In this document: positions 13,912-24,529 of the stretch, piece after piece | Layout of the letters: the number at the start of each line of letters is the position of its first letter | Position numbering within the stretch: position 1 is the stretch's first letter | Assembly: GCA_021904315.1 (NCBI GenBank) | Contig: CM038923.1 | Coordinates: 10,732,038 to 10,796,037 of the forward strand | Length of the DNA: 64,000 bases | Source: Sphagnum magellanicum | Lineage: Eukaryota; Streptophyta; Sphagnopsida; Sphagnales; Sphagnaceae | Direction of reading: 5' to 3' | Notes under the pieces: generated by a model | Told to the model about the DNA's origin: nothing | What the model saw: the letters and a program-made list of their open reading frames with translations, nothing else | Databases searched by the model: none | Program-made: the position numbers and the translations under genes

Positions 13912-14623
13912 CCCAACAATCTACAGCCTCCGGTGTTGCGGCAAGAACGGTGATTCCATGTTTAATAGTCTTGATCAAACGTTCCACCATTCCATTACAC
14001 TGCGGCCATTGAGGCGCAGTGTGCTGATGTTGGATGCCATAATCTCTGCACATAATGTCGAACTCTATTGCCCATTTGCCTCCATTGTCCATAAGTATGA
14101 ACTTGGGAACGCCATATCTGCAGATGATGTCATCTTCTAGGAAGCTAGCTGTAGTCTTAGCCCCATGATCACCCACAGCCTTCGCTTCACACCACTTAGA
14201 GTAGTGGTCGATTACTACCAGAAGGTACATGTTCCCCGACTTGGTTGCAAGTAGTGGTCTGGCAGTATCCATGGCCACCCGATGGAACAGGTCACAAACA
14301 GGTATGCTCCTCATCTCTTCATCTTCCGACCACACGCTTCCTATCCTTCTAACCATCTGGCATCGTTGGCATGTCTTCACAACAATTCTTACATCCCCAG
14401 TCCGATGATGCCAAAAGTACCTCCTGCATACCTCAATCAACATCCTTTCTTCTCCAGCATGCCCGAGATCCTCATGTATTTGGATCACCAGTGGAGTCCT
14501 TTTCTGGCTTGGGCACATACAGATCCCTAAAGTAGAGCCTTTCGTTCCTGATGTAGTAATTAGACACTCTTTTCCTAACCCTCTTGCTTTTTTCAACATC
14601 CATTGTGTCAGGTAGTACCCCAT
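13868..14623 (-). pseudogene. Integrase zinc-binding and catalytic core (gypsy pol)
   Basis: Retroviral-type integrase. The zinc-binding HHCC module is intact: HEDLGH followed about 30 residues later by CQRC. The catalytic D,D,E residues are visible in MDTARP, LMDNGG and NGMVERLIKTIKHG. The upstream linker (frame 14,472-14,765, ending in KRVSNYYIRNERLYF) lies in another frame, so a frameshift near 14,490-14,520 separates it from the zinc finger. The C-terminus is shifted again into the next frame. With those breaks no complete enzyme is encoded. Confidence 0.85.
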
Positions 14624-14765
14624 CTCTCAGTAGTGTCAGGCAGGTAGCATTGCTCCAAATGTCGCCAGTCCTAATGTCGTCCTCGTGGTCTTCTTCTTCA
14701 CTAGGTTCTGTGGGATCCAACTCAAGATCATCAGATTCTGTAAGCTTCTGAGCAGCTAGGACCAA
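14472..14765 (-). pseudogene. RNase H-integrase linker of gypsy pol
   Basis: This frame starts with an acidic stretch (EPSEEEDHEDD) and ends with RVSNYYIRNERLYFRDLYVPKP. That ending is the segment normally found just before the integrase zinc finger. It is out of frame with both neighbours. Confidence 0.6.
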
Positions 14766-14944
14766 TTCCAGCTACTGACGCTTGTCATAATGTCTGATGA
14801 TTTCCTTTCATGGCTCTTGCTTTCTATGCCCAGTTCCCATCCCTTCATCAGTGACAGCTCCCACCACTTCCACACGTGGGTCGTCTGCCTTAGCTTGGTG
14901 ATTTGTGGGGCTCAAAGTTCTCGTTCCCTGTAATTCTTCTTGAG

Positions 14945-15600
14945 TTAGGGAATTGCTGTGTCCCTGCAGCGGGCTTGTCTCAGTAACCACATCCAGCATG
15001 AGTAGCTGGTGTTCTTCCAAACCATACCTTCGATTGATATCGGAACAACACCTCTGGTGCTTGGCAAATTCCCGTGATGTCCTCCTGAATCCAAACCAGT
15101 CTGAATGTTGATCACACCGAACAGCAAACATTTCTTCAGTTGGGTCATCTCGTGGAGGCCCAACATCCTGAATTTCCCTATTAAATCGTCATCTTCTGAG
15201 GCTTTCCCAACGGGATTCCTACTCAAAGCATCCACGTTGGTGTGCCTTAAGCCTGGTCGGTGTACAATTTTAAAGTCGAAGTCCTGAAGCAGGTGGATCC
15301 ACCTTCCTTTTCTGCCACTTGCATCCGACACCATCGCTAGCCATTCGAGTGGCTTGTGGTCAGTTCTAAGAGTGAAACGGGTCCTGTGCAGGTATTGCCT
15401 GAAGTGCATGATACCCCATATTAGCACGTAACACTCCCCCTCCATGGGGTGAAATTTTCTTTGTGCCACCGTCAGACCCTTGTTGGCATATGCCACGACT
15501 TTCTCAAATCGACCCTCCTTTTGAGACAGGATAGCGCCGACGCCTCTTGTTGACCAGTCAACATCCAGGCAGAAGGGCCTGCTGAAGTCAGGTCATATCA
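14945..15600 (-). pseudogene. RNase H domain of gypsy pol
   Basis: RNase H of the Ty3/gypsy polyprotein. All visible acidic active-site positions are kept: CLDVDWSTRGVGAILSQ (read upstream of the first Met), GECYVLIWG and LRTDHKPLEWL. The domain ends in VDALSRNP, a standard marker of the RNase H end in gypsy pol (ADALSR). The frame then runs about 80 residues into a poorly conserved linker. It is in the same frame as the short RT-connection segment upstream but in a different frame from the RT palm. Confidence 0.8.
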
Positions 15601-15781
15601 GTGTGGGAGCATCGACCAGTGCCTTCTTCAAAGTGTCAAACGCTTGTTGACAGTCTCGACTCCACACAAACGCCACATCCTTCCTCGTAAGATCGAACAA
15701 TGGACCAGTTAATCGTGAGTAACCTTGAACATACTTCCAGTAATATCCAGTCAGTCCCAGGAATGATCTGACGTTTGTCAC
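15593..15781 (-). pseudogene. RT thumb/connection segment of gypsy pol
   Basis: The peptide contains RSFLGLTGYYWKYVQGYS and PLFDLTRKDVAFVW. These match the usual gypsy region after the palm (FLGLTGYYR.FI..YS, then PL..L.K....W). It is frameshifted relative to the RT palm, with the break at about 15,780-15,800. Confidence 0.8.
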
Positions 15782-16557
15782 CGTTCTTGGCTCAGGGAAG
15801 GCACGACTGCATCAATCTTCCCAGGATCTGGTTTAGCACCCCTCTCACTAACCACATGGCCTAAAAATGTGATGCTCCTGGCAGCAAAACAACATTTTCC
15901 TAGGTTCAGTTTCAAGTTCACTTCCCTTAGTTTGGAAAGCACGGCTTCTAAGTGTCGAAGATGAACCTCCCAGCTCTCACTATGGACATTGAGGTCGTCC
16001 ACAAATACCTTCAGAAATTTATCTCCTAATTCCTTGAAAACCAAAGACATCGTCCTGGTAAAAGTGCTAGTGGCATTCTTGAGGCCAAAGGGCATGACAG
16101 TCCAGTCGTACAACCCGGTCTTGGTGACCAGTGCCGTCTTCTTCATGTCGTCAGGGGCCATACGAATTTGCCAAAAGCCTGACTGCAAGTCTAATGCAGT
16201 GAACCAAACTGACTTTCCCAGTTGGGATATTACATCCTCAACTAGGGGCATGGGAAACGAATCCTTCCTGGTCTGCAGATTGAGGGGCTTGTAGTCCCCA
16301 CAGAATTTCCTACTGCCATCCTTCTTCACTGGTAGGGTCACCTGACAGGCGTACTCAGAATCACTAGGCCTCATTTCGCCCAGATCCACCAATACGTCTA
16401 TTTGTCGTTTTACTTTGGCCTCCTCCCAGTATGACAATCGTCCAAGCGCTACCCTACAAGGTGGGAATCCTTGCATATCGATGGAGTGTTCCTTGACTGT
16501 GCAACAACCTAACTCCCCTTTATTCCAAGCAAACACGTCTTGGTACCTTTCCAGCAT
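15778..16557 (-). pseudogene. Reverse transcriptase of gypsy pol
   Basis: Reverse transcriptase fingers and palm, about 250 codons. It opens with RYQDVFAWNKGELG, the usual N-terminal RT segment. It keeps TLPVKKDGSRKFCGDYKPLN, catalytic LDLQSGFWQI, MPFGLKNATSTFTR and the catalytic box FVDDL. The polymerase active site itself looks intact. The frame is lost just after FLGHVVSERGAKPDPGKI, so the polyprotein is broken. It lies downstream of protease and upstream of RNase H and integrase, the Ty3/gypsy order. Confidence 0.9.
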
Positions 16558-16704
16558 TCTTCAGAGTAGCTGCCCTTTTTGTTCGTCCAGGTTCTGATCA
16601 ACATAGAGCTTCTGACAGATGTCCTCCCACCTTGAGCTCACCCTTGGGTCATCTGTGGACACAATCTGGTCCCTGAAGTTGTCGCAGAGAGCAGCATCGT
16701 TCAG

Positions 16705-16905
16705 TTACTGAACTTGCAACAGTACGGGTACTTCCACATGATTCAGACCATCTGCAAGAGCCTGCTTCTTTTGTTCTGCATCCGCCACCCACTTAATCCA
16801 GTCGGCATAGTCGTCGGCATCTGTAATTTCTTCTCGCATGAAGTTATCAGCTTGTTCTTGCAATGTTAGCTGCAGAATCTGTTGAGGTCCTTCCATCAAC
16901 ACCAA
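16705..16905 (-). pseudogene. Protease-RT spacer of gypsy pol
   Basis: A 66-codon frame without a recognisable catalytic motif (DDYADWIKWVADAEQKK). Its place between protease and RT, and its same frame as both, mark it as the variable linker of the polyprotein. Stops separate it from its neighbours. Confidence 0.5.
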
Positions 16906-17025
16906 CTCCTCAAGTTCAGTGTTTCCGAATTCAGATTTGTCACTGATCGATCTCGACCGTTGACACTCCTTGTCACAATCCCCAGACGTATCAGAGTTCG
17001 AGCCTGATACTTGCGCATCCAGTTG

Positions 17026-17380
17026 TTAGGTTTCAATGTCCTCATTCACACATGGCCTTCCCATGAGCCCGTCGACTCCTTCAGCAGAACGTGAATCGTT
17101 TTGCATCAGGGGCTCCGAGTTTAGCGGCTGCATCATATTCACCATGGTCAAAGGCAGCATTTCCACGTCGGGTTCCAGACCATGTCTTACTTGGATCCGT
17201 CCTTGCTCCACATCGACGATTGCCCCAATTTTAATTAGGAAGTCAAGCCCAAGCAACACATCATAGTTGTCGGTATCCACCACCATGAAGGTCATGGCGC
17301 ACTATACTCCTCCAGCTTTGACCGACACTTCATCGATCCGTCCCAAGGCCTGCGTGACTACTCCAGATGCGGTCTTGTAG
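17026..17380 (-). pseudogene. Retropepsin protease, C-terminal half
   Basis: This is the second half of a gypsy aspartic protease. It reads TYKTASGVVTQALGRIDEVS, an in-frame stop, then FMVVDTDNYDVLLGLDFLIKIGAIVD. The DVLLGLDFL motif is the typical retropepsin flap-to-C-terminus segment. The first half lies about 1.6 kb away at 18,929-19,246, separated by an insertion. Confidence 0.8.
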
Positions 17381-17639
17381 GTCTATGTGAGGATTTCTTG
17401 CACACTTCCACCACTAAGATATGCACTCACAAAAAACCCTGTTAGAAGTGGAACTACTATGTAGTATGTAGTTGAAGTTTAATGAGTTAGGTGGTTCGAA
17501 GTAAGTAATGAAATTTACTAAAAATCTAATGCGTTGTGTCCAAATCTCATGATTTTATTTTTATTTTATTTTATTTTATTTATGTCTTTGACCAAAAGTT
17601 AAGCTCGAAACTAAAAACCACTTGTTTAGATTGAGGGAA

Positions 17640-18098
17640 AAAACAACAACTCAACCTCCTCTACTTTCACAAATGCAATTCCTTCACAACAAAACTGATG
17701 ATGCTGAATTTTTGGGACAAGCTTCTACACATTTCAATCTATAACTGATCTAATTTTGAGACAAATCCAATGGTGGATTTGAAAGAAAAAATTAATTAAA
17801 CCAAAAGTCCAGAGGCTTTCCCATGGAAATCATTCCATGAAACCCACTTCAACACCCTCTACTTTCAACAATTGTAACTCCCTCACAGCAAAACCGATGA
17901 TGCTGAATTTTTGGGAGGAGCTTTTACACCTTTTGAACTAACACTAAACTAATTTTGAAATAAATCCAACGGTGGATTTGAGAGAAACAATTAATTAAAC
18001 CAAAGTCCAAAGGCTTTCCCATGGAAATCATTCCATGAAACCCACTTCAACACCCTCTACTTTCAACAACTGTAACTCCCTCATAGCAAAATCGATGA
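17640..18098. repeat. About 198-bp tandem repeat, 2.3 copies
   Basis: The word GATGATGCTGAATTTTTGGGA starts at 17,697 and again at 17,896, and a third copy begins at about 18,094 but is cut off. Units share CCTCTACTTTCA, GGTGGATTTGA, AATTAATTAAACCAAA and CTTTCCCATGGAAATCATTCC. The third unit breaks off where the GC-richer frame begins. Confidence 0.85.
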
Positions 18099-18427
18099 AT
18101 GTTTCTCAACGGCCACGCGAAGAAGAACCGCCCAGGAGAGTGGTGCGCACTCAAGTCGCTCGTTCAGTATGGGATCGTCGATTGTCTCCTAACCCACATG
18201 CTTTAGCAATTTATTTAGAGTTTGTTCCTGCTTGTGGAACCGTGCCAAAAAGATTTGAAGAGCGCCAGTGTGAAGATGATGATGTCCGTCTCCATTGTCG
18301 AACGTGGGTTCCCGGTTATGGCCATTATTGTTGGCTACGAGGCCCGATCAACCCACTTCCCTTGGAGCATCGAACCGAGTACCTCGCTCACACCATTCGC
18401 TGCATCCTAGATTTTTTACAACTGTGA
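18098..18427 (+). CDS. Unrecognised 110-codon frame inside the insertion
   Basis: An open frame starts at ATG (MNVSQRPREEEPPRRVV) directly after the broken third tandem unit. It runs about 110 codons to a stop. A longer in-frame start lies at 18,035 inside the repeat. Composition is clearly GC-richer than the surroundings and the predicted peptide is not low-complexity: basic N-terminus, then CRTWVPGYGHYCWLRGP and a C-terminal EYLAHTIRCILDFL. I recognise no domain. It may be a captured host exon, a retrocopy, or chance. Nothing shows that it is expressed. Confidence 0.3.
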   Translation, partial: NVSQRPREEEPPRRVVRTQVARSVWDRRLSPNPHALAIYLEFVPACGTVPKRFEERQCEDDDVRLHCRTWVPGYGHYCWLRGPINPLPLEHRTEYLAHTIRCILDFLQL

Positions 18428-18928
18428 TCTATCTTTTAAGTTAGTTATTCAGCTGTAATTCACCTGAGGCTACTCAGGCGGAAGTGTTTAATACTTAAGT
18501 TTGAATTGATTATATTTAGAAGTCCGATAGAAGTGAAACTAAATAAAGATGTATTAGGACTACATCCTAACAATCTTATAAGTACATCATTAGTGTTTGA
18601 AGATTCTTCTATAGACTAACTTAACCTTGTCATGGCGAAATGTTATTGTTAATTATGGGCTTGTATTTCCTATCTATCAATAAATCACATCTAATTCTAC
18701 ATCCCCTTTCCCTTCTCTTCAACATAAAAAGGATAATGTACTCTAAAAGGTTTACTAGGTGCTTAACTGATTAAGCATTACATCAACTGAAATAAAGAAA
18801 GTATTATATGCCTGGAAATATCACAAAGGCTGATTCAACTATTAATAATCATTACTTGGAGGCTTATAAGCATTCCAATCATTAGTACTAAAGAAAATTA
18901 CGGAACTAAGGCTTAACTAATTATTGAG

Positions 18929-19246
18929 CTATAATCCATGGCTCATAGTCTCCGATTCGGAAATTAAGTGCATCATACCCAACTCTCTAACTACTGCAGC
19001 CGCCATGACAGACATGGATGCTCTAGTGTCCACTAGTCCCTTAATTAGGGAGCCGTTTATCTCTACCGTCAAATGCAAGGTTTTACTTCTGTGTGTCTTG
19101 TTAATGCAGATTCTCCGCAACATCAGAGTTGCAGACACCATCGTCACTTGATTACTGGCGACTTCTGCATCCTTCTTTCTTCTAGCAACCTTCACCAGAT
19201 TTTCCAGTTGCTCCAACTCGCCTGGTATCATCATAACTGTCTCCAT
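18929..19246 (-). pseudogene. Retropepsin protease, N-terminal half
   Basis: The frame contains LHLTVEINGSLIKGLVDTRASMSVM, the start of a gypsy aspartic protease. The catalytic motif normally reads DTGA(S/T). Here it is DTRAS, so glycine is replaced by arginine and the enzyme would probably be inactive. It shares its frame with gag upstream, separated by one TGA. It ends where the 1.56 kb insertion begins. Confidence 0.8.
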
Positions 19247-19309
19247 CGATGTCAGTGAGATCTTCCCTTTTATGAAATGGGAAAGGATCTTTGACCTGAT
19301 GGAGTCCTC

Positions 19310-20341
19310 TCAATTCACCACAGTGTTGTCTTCTGCAACATCAGTCGATGGTACAGTACTCGCCGGGGGCATTTCAATAGGTAGCCTACGTCTGGGCACA
19401 CGAACATGTGAGAACACATTTTCATTCCCACATAATTCATTGAGTTGTTGTAAAGTTGCTACTTCATCATTCAACAACACTTCAAGGAAATTTGCCGCTC
19501 CAGAATGCGATTTCGCATCCTTAGATTTCCTCCAACACTTGTCTTTTGAATGCCCGAGACCCGAACAGAAAGAACATTTCACACCACAGTTTTCTGTCCT
19601 ATGAGGCATGCCACATTTGGTGCATTTCGGCCGTGGCTCATTCAACCTTGGACAGGTCGTGGCTATATGGTCCCTTCCCTTACAGACTTGACATTCTTTA
19701 GGTAGGGTAGAAAAAGATGATGGGATAGAGTTCGGCACACTTCCCCTAAAAAAATTGATCAGCGTGTTGTTTAGAGTAGCAACTTGATGTTCCATCAGCG
19801 TCTCTACTACTCCCACCTCTTGCTCCTCCTTTAAAGGTTCGAATGGAGTCTCTCCAAGCTCGCCCAACATTCGTTCAAACTTGGTAGCTGCACCCACCAG
19901 CTCCTCAATGTCAGCAAAAGTTCTTACGACGCATAATTTTCGAATTTCAGGCTTTAGTCTGGCCAAAAACCTCCGTTTCTATTCGGTGTCTGGTATTCGA
20001 CTTCTCTGGAACAACCTGTCCAAACGTTCAAAATACTTCTGAACCCTCTCCCTGGGTTCTTGCTTGATGGCATCGAGCTTCACTCGTATGTCATCAGCAT
20101 CCACACTCCCGTACTTCTGTACGATCAGTGTCTTCAGCTCCAGCCAATCGGCTGGTGCCGGTTGTAACCTTCTGAACCACTTTCTGGCCCTGCCTCTCAA
20201 GTTGAGCTTGACGATCTTAAAAAGCTTGTCTGCATTGAGGTCTCGCACCTCAGCAGCCATGCTGAGCCTTTCTGCCCAATCACCAACGTCTTCATGGTCC
20301 CTTCCCCAAAACAATTCATCCATGCCCTGGGGACTGGTCAT
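19310..20341 (-). pseudogene. gag: capsid-like domain plus three zinc knuckles
   Basis: Gag of the gypsy element. The first 120 codons (from 20,341) form a Retrotrans_gag-type domain: LFWGRDHEDVGDWAERLSMA, LRGRARKWFRRL and LIVQKYG. One in-frame stop at about 19,979 separates them from the second part. That part carries three CCHC zinc knuckles: CQVCKGRDHIATTC, CTKCGMPHRTENC (spacing one residue short) and CSFCSGLGHSKDKC. A TGA near 19,310 separates gag from protease in the same frame. Start Met (MTSPQGMDE) is the first ATG before the conserved domain. Confidence 0.85.
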
Positions 20342-20626
20342 CTTTCAGAATTTCAGCGATAACAGAAACAAGATGTAACACTCCTCACCACACATAGACC
20401 CTCAAATCACAAAAACAAAATTGATCAGCTCCTCGGCTTCTGCAGTTCGATTCTAACTCTTGAAAGAAAAAAATTTGCTTGAGTCATCGATCAAACTCAG
20501 ACCGAGCGCCCTCAGCTACAAGTATCAAAGGTTCAAAATTTGATGGAAAAATGGAGAAACATTGCTCATCTGTGGATTCCTGCTGGAATTGCCACTTTGA
20601 TGCCGAATCGCGCCACACCCACCAGC

Positions 20627-21143
20627 TTATGAGACGGGACCTCGTTCCGGAATGCTCCACAGGACTATACGATCTCCAATTTGGAACAGGTCCTCCACAC
20701 CAAGAATGTAGAATCTAGGAAAATGGTTAGCTGAGAGAGTTGACTTGGGGATCCAAATGTCTCCCAGTCTAGGCACATTGCACTGCCTCTCAGCAAACAA
20801 TGGCGTCACCCTACGCAAGGTAGGTGGTGTAGTGGTATTGTGTCTGTAATTGTGAGATTGACACCCACCCCCTGGTTCCATTACTCACCTTCACCTAGAC
20901 CTCAGCTCGGGTGTAAAAACCACTATGAGCTATTTCAATCACTATATCTCCTACTTTGGCCTCATCGGGATCTATTCCTACAATAGTTATCACACCAAAT
21001 CCCAAGGAATATAATACCACGGCCCCTCTCGGTGGCAATACACCCTGAACAGTGTAAAAGTCGAACCTATGGATGATTCTTTGCTCACGAGTCTCCTGTA
21101 CTAGTTCTTCCACTTCTATATCATCTGCACCAGTCGAGGACAT
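20627..21143 (-). other. Leader region of the gypsy element with two short frames
   Basis: Between the primer-binding site and gag lie two frames. One (21,143-20,895) begins MSSTGADDIEVEELVQETRE, the other (20,881-20,627) begins MEPGGGCQSH; they are in different frames. Neither shows a known domain. The first is the first ATG after the primer-binding site and could be a gag leader peptide, but stops in the gag frame separate both from gag. Confidence 0.35.
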
Positions 21144-21205
21144 GTTTCCTTAACTACCATCACACCTGGGTCTTCATATGTTATACCGAAACCCACTGGA
21201 TCCAA

Positions 21206-21220
21206 CCTGTTCTGATACCA
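21206..21220 (-). promoter_or_regulatory. Primer-binding site, initiator tRNA-Met type
   Basis: In element sense the sequence next to the 5' LTR reads TGGTATCAGAACAGG. It matches the plant initiator tRNA-Met primer site TGGTATCAGAGC with one change. This fixes the minus-strand orientation of the element. Confidence 0.8.
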
Positions 21221-22837
21221 AAAGGAGAGGGACCAAACAACAACTAGACCCCTCAAGTTGATCTCACTCTGATAGAACGAGAATCAAACAATCACACCTC
21301 AAAGAAACATCATAGCAACATCCAGGCAGCTAGATTCACACGAGAGATTCATTATTGGAAAAAAAAAAATCTCTTCGGAGCCTCTGCAGATGCGGCTCCC
21401 ACACAGAATCTCAAGGACCAAAACATATAGTTCGGATTTCACATAGATCCTTGTCCACACAAGCTTCCTCTAGCTACAGAGCGTTCATCAGTCGTTTAAC
21501 AATTGCTCAAACACGATCGACCTGACTTTCACCAGATTCAGGAGCTAGCCATCCACTAGTCACTAACGCAGCGGAAGAAATCAGCAACTAGCCATCTTCT
21601 GAGCTCTTCAGTGTCACAACCCCACTTTGGCCAAGTGTGGGGGTGAAGCCCAACACTTGGAAAAGTTGGAGGTTTGGAGTCCTCCGGGACTCCCGAATGT
21701 TTAGAGTTCAACAGCAAGGCCCAAAACACCTTGCATTAGGGTGTTTTTGGTGTCATTGGAAAGGTCTTGAAACTTAGATATCGAAAATGGCCTCGCATTG
21801 GCCATTCGGACATCTGCAGCCCAAGTTATGGGCAAACGAAGGGCCGGGAGTCAAATTGGCAGTTTGACTCCCGACCACTAAAAGTCAAGAATCAACCTTT
21901 CCCAAACGTCGCCTTGAAGAGTGCAACACGGCATTGGAAAGCTCTTGACAAGAGCTATAATTTTGATTCAGGACTCGTCCCAATCCGAGTTTGGGGCGAG
22001 GAGCTATGGCCGCTCAAAGTTCCGGGAGTCCAACCAGGACACTTTCGGGACTCCATTTCGGGAGTCCCAACAAAATGTGCCATTCGGATGTAGCCTCCGC
22101 GACCAGCCGCAAAGAATACTATATGGGGGAAGGTGGTGGCTTCCCCCGAGTCCGGGCCGTGGTGAGTCTTGTGTGTCCAAGTGCCCGTGACAAGTCCCAA
22201 CACCCAAGGGTGTCCCGAATGCTAAACTAACTCGATTTGGTTGGTTTTTGGATGCAGATTCACACGAGCTAAACTAGTCCCTCTTCTTAGTTTAATCCCT
22301 GGGCTCCCAACTCGACCATCTACCCCTTTTTAGGGTTGGAAGCCAGGAGCGTGCTACTAAGTCTCAACTTTCCGCAACTTGATTTTGTGAAACCCTCAAG
22401 TGGGTTTCACCCCATGACTTGGGAGTGCATCATTCAGCATCTTCCAAAAACTTCTACCTCACCTCAGTTCACCTCCACCCTCCAAGATAGATCCTCTCCT
22501 CTACTATGCCCTCTCTCTGAACTCCCTAGCTCGATCTGCCTTCCTCCCCAAAAAAACTAGGACTCTCCGCTCCATTTTAGCTCTCCTCCTCATTGAATTG
22601 TCAGCTCCGGCGCTGTCATGCATCCTAACCACCTTGAATCATAAAAGCCATCACCTCCTTTGCCATAATTCTGTGTCGTCCTCCTCAAGTGTGGTGAGCA
22701 TCCATGATCACACCAGAGCAACCGCCATGCATAGTTGCAGTACTGAGATGTAATGCGCAGCCAACCAACTGACAATGCAAAAATCAGGATCAGAATCAGC
22801 GTAGCTCCATTGTTTGGTCACCCCATGTCTGGTTACA
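21221..22837 (-). mobile_element. 5' LTR of the gypsy element, interrupted by a solo LTR
   Basis: It matches 12,546-13,338 base for base in long stretches, with scattered substitutions. The match is interrupted between TCTTCAG and CATCTTCC by an 821-bp insert plus a 5-bp duplication. The outer end in element sense is TGTAACC. Net LTR length without the insert is about 790 bp. Confidence 0.85.
21612..22432. mobile_element. Nested solo LTR with 5-bp target duplication
   Basis: The insert begins TGTCACAACCCC and ends GAGTGCATCA, so it has TG...CA ends. It is flanked on both sides by TTCAG (21,607-21,611 and 22,433-22,437). It is absent from the partner LTR. Size, ends and duplication fit a solo LTR left by recombination of another gypsy element. 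TGTCACAACCCC at the left end suggests plus orientation, but the reverse complement also starts TG. Short frames within it are not real genes. Confidence 0.85.
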
Positions 22838-22974
22838 ATGGCTTCCAAGTTTGTAAACTATATAACAAAGTTAATGAAAATTAAACATTTTGAAATAATA
22901 AATGGCACTTAAAATAAGCTAATAAAAAAAGGTTTGACCTTAAAGGCCACATCGTAAAAAATAAAATTATCCTA

Positions 22975-23165
22975 TACTTACTTATTTAGTTTAAACCTAC
23001 TACCTACCTATTTACCTAGGCCTATATATTTATATACGTACCCTATGTAAACTTAGGTTAAGTAAGTTTATATAAATAGGTAGGCCTTCTTTCCTACCTA
23101 CTTATTTACTTTAGCGCCAACCTACCTACCTACCTACCTACCTACCTACCTACCTAGGTGTAGCC
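22975..23165. repeat. CCTA microsatellite and degenerate tract
   Basis: A perfect (CCTA)n run of about nine units lies at 23,120-23,156. Imperfect CTACCTA/TAGGTA words surround it. The same word family recurs near 10.7, 27.5, 37.2 and 49.1 kb. Confidence 0.75.
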
Positions 23166-23479
23166 ATTTACATCTAGTTATGGCCATGTGTCAATGAATT
23201 ATTGGCTGGATTTTTTGTCTAACCTACTTGTAACATAATCAAAATTACAACTTGTTATTTGATGACATCATGATTTGTCAACAAATGAAATTCATCCAAT
23301 GGGAAGTTGAAGTTGAAAACAACCTTCAACTATACTGGTGGATGTCAATTTCAATTGAAATGGTCAAAAATAGCTATTACTATGGCGTTAACATGTGGCT
23401 GTCACTTTCAAGTGCAATGTCATTTTCAACTTGTACTTGTGAATTTTTTTAATCAGCAGTTGGAAAAAGAAATTTGTAA

Positions 23480-23635
23480 TTGAAAAATATAATTTGTAGT
23501 TGGAAAGGTAATGATCAACTATATTTGTAGTTGAAAAATATAATTTGTAGTTGGAAAGGTAATGATCAACTATATTTTTAGTTGAAAAATATAATTTGTA
23601 GTTGGAAAGGTCATTATAAACTATATTTGTAGTTG
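23480..23635. repeat. 51-bp tandem repeat, about three copies
   Basis: TTGAAAAATATAATTTG begins at 23,480, 23,531 and 23,582, giving an exact 51-bp period. Units differ by only a few bases. The third decays after TCATTATAAAC. Confidence 0.85.
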
Positions 23636-24529
23636 AACTTGAGTTGTAAATGTAATTGGAAAAAGGGGGGTTTTCTATTAATGTGTTGTATTAAGACATT
23701 ATACCATTTATGATGCCTTTATCATCCTTCCCCCAAAACTATCATAAGCCATTTTGACAATATCCTAGTTATGCATGCCATGGTGAAAAATAAGAATTGG
23801 ATCCAACTTGTAGCCAAAACAATTAAAATTTAAGTTAGCCCCATAGTTAAATACAACCTTGTGAGTAGGGGCATTGTATTATAAACGACAAAAATACCCA
23901 TCCCCAAGCATTTCAAAATTAAGCAGTGGTTATGATTGCTTTTGGTACATGTTAGTATGATTGCACCTAGGTGTGTTGTTGGGTCAAACTTTTCAAAGGT
24001 GTGAAGTTGGAATGGGTAGGGTGATGTAATTGTAATGGCCAAAGAAAATCACAATTTTTGTTAAAAAGCCATTGCATAAGAAGAACAAGGTGATGAAAAT
24101 GACTCGAGTTCAAGCTTGTTGTCATCTTCTATATTGTAGGAAATAAGATTTTTTTTTGTTTTTTGATGGAGAAAAAAAAGGAAACAAGGAAAAAAAACCA
24201 AGGAAGAAGAAAAATGTTGGGGTGGGTACGTAGAATAGGGTAGGTAGGAGGAGGGACACCAAAAAAAGTGGGGGGTGTGAAGGGGAAGGCAAAAATTAAA
24301 CTATTCAATATAAATTTTCACCACTTTTAACGTTATGTGAGCATAATAGTCCAATTTCTTGAAGACATTTTTGTTTTCCACATTGGCTCACACCTTGTTT
24401 AGAATGTTGTTGGGTAGAATTGAAATGGGGGCTTAATCAAATTTGGCAACAATCTTGCTAGATCTTTTCCTTGTTGTTTTAGCTTGCATTTTTTGATAGT
24501 TATGGCCATGTTGTACTTGCAATATGGTG
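23636..24529. other. Non-coding sequence, purine-rich patch
   Basis: No gene is supported. A strand-asymmetric purine-rich patch (GAAAAAAAAGG, GGAAGAAG, GGAGGAGGG) lies at about 24,165-24,290. Confidence 0.4.

Larger units (their letters stand above)
17385..18947. mobile_element. 1.56 kb insertion splitting the protease
   Basis: The two protease halves rejoin cleanly (SESE-T then YKTASG) if this segment is removed. The 4-bp word GTCT stands at both edges (17,381-17,384 and 18,948-18,951), consistent with a target-site duplication. The outermost bases read TATGTGAG and CTCATA, a weak inverted match. The insert holds a 198-bp tandem repeat and a GC-richer reading frame. I do not recognise the family. 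It could be a non-autonomous DNA transposon or a retroposed chimera. Confidence 0.65.

Noticed and set aside
21767-22230. Several overlapping frames in GC-richer sequence near 22 kb
   Set aside because: They lie in both strands within the nested solo LTR, which is non-coding.
12534-22842. Target-site duplication of the main gypsy element
   Set aside because: Bases outside the two LTRs (around 12,534-12,545 and 22,838-22,842) do not match, so none is claimed.
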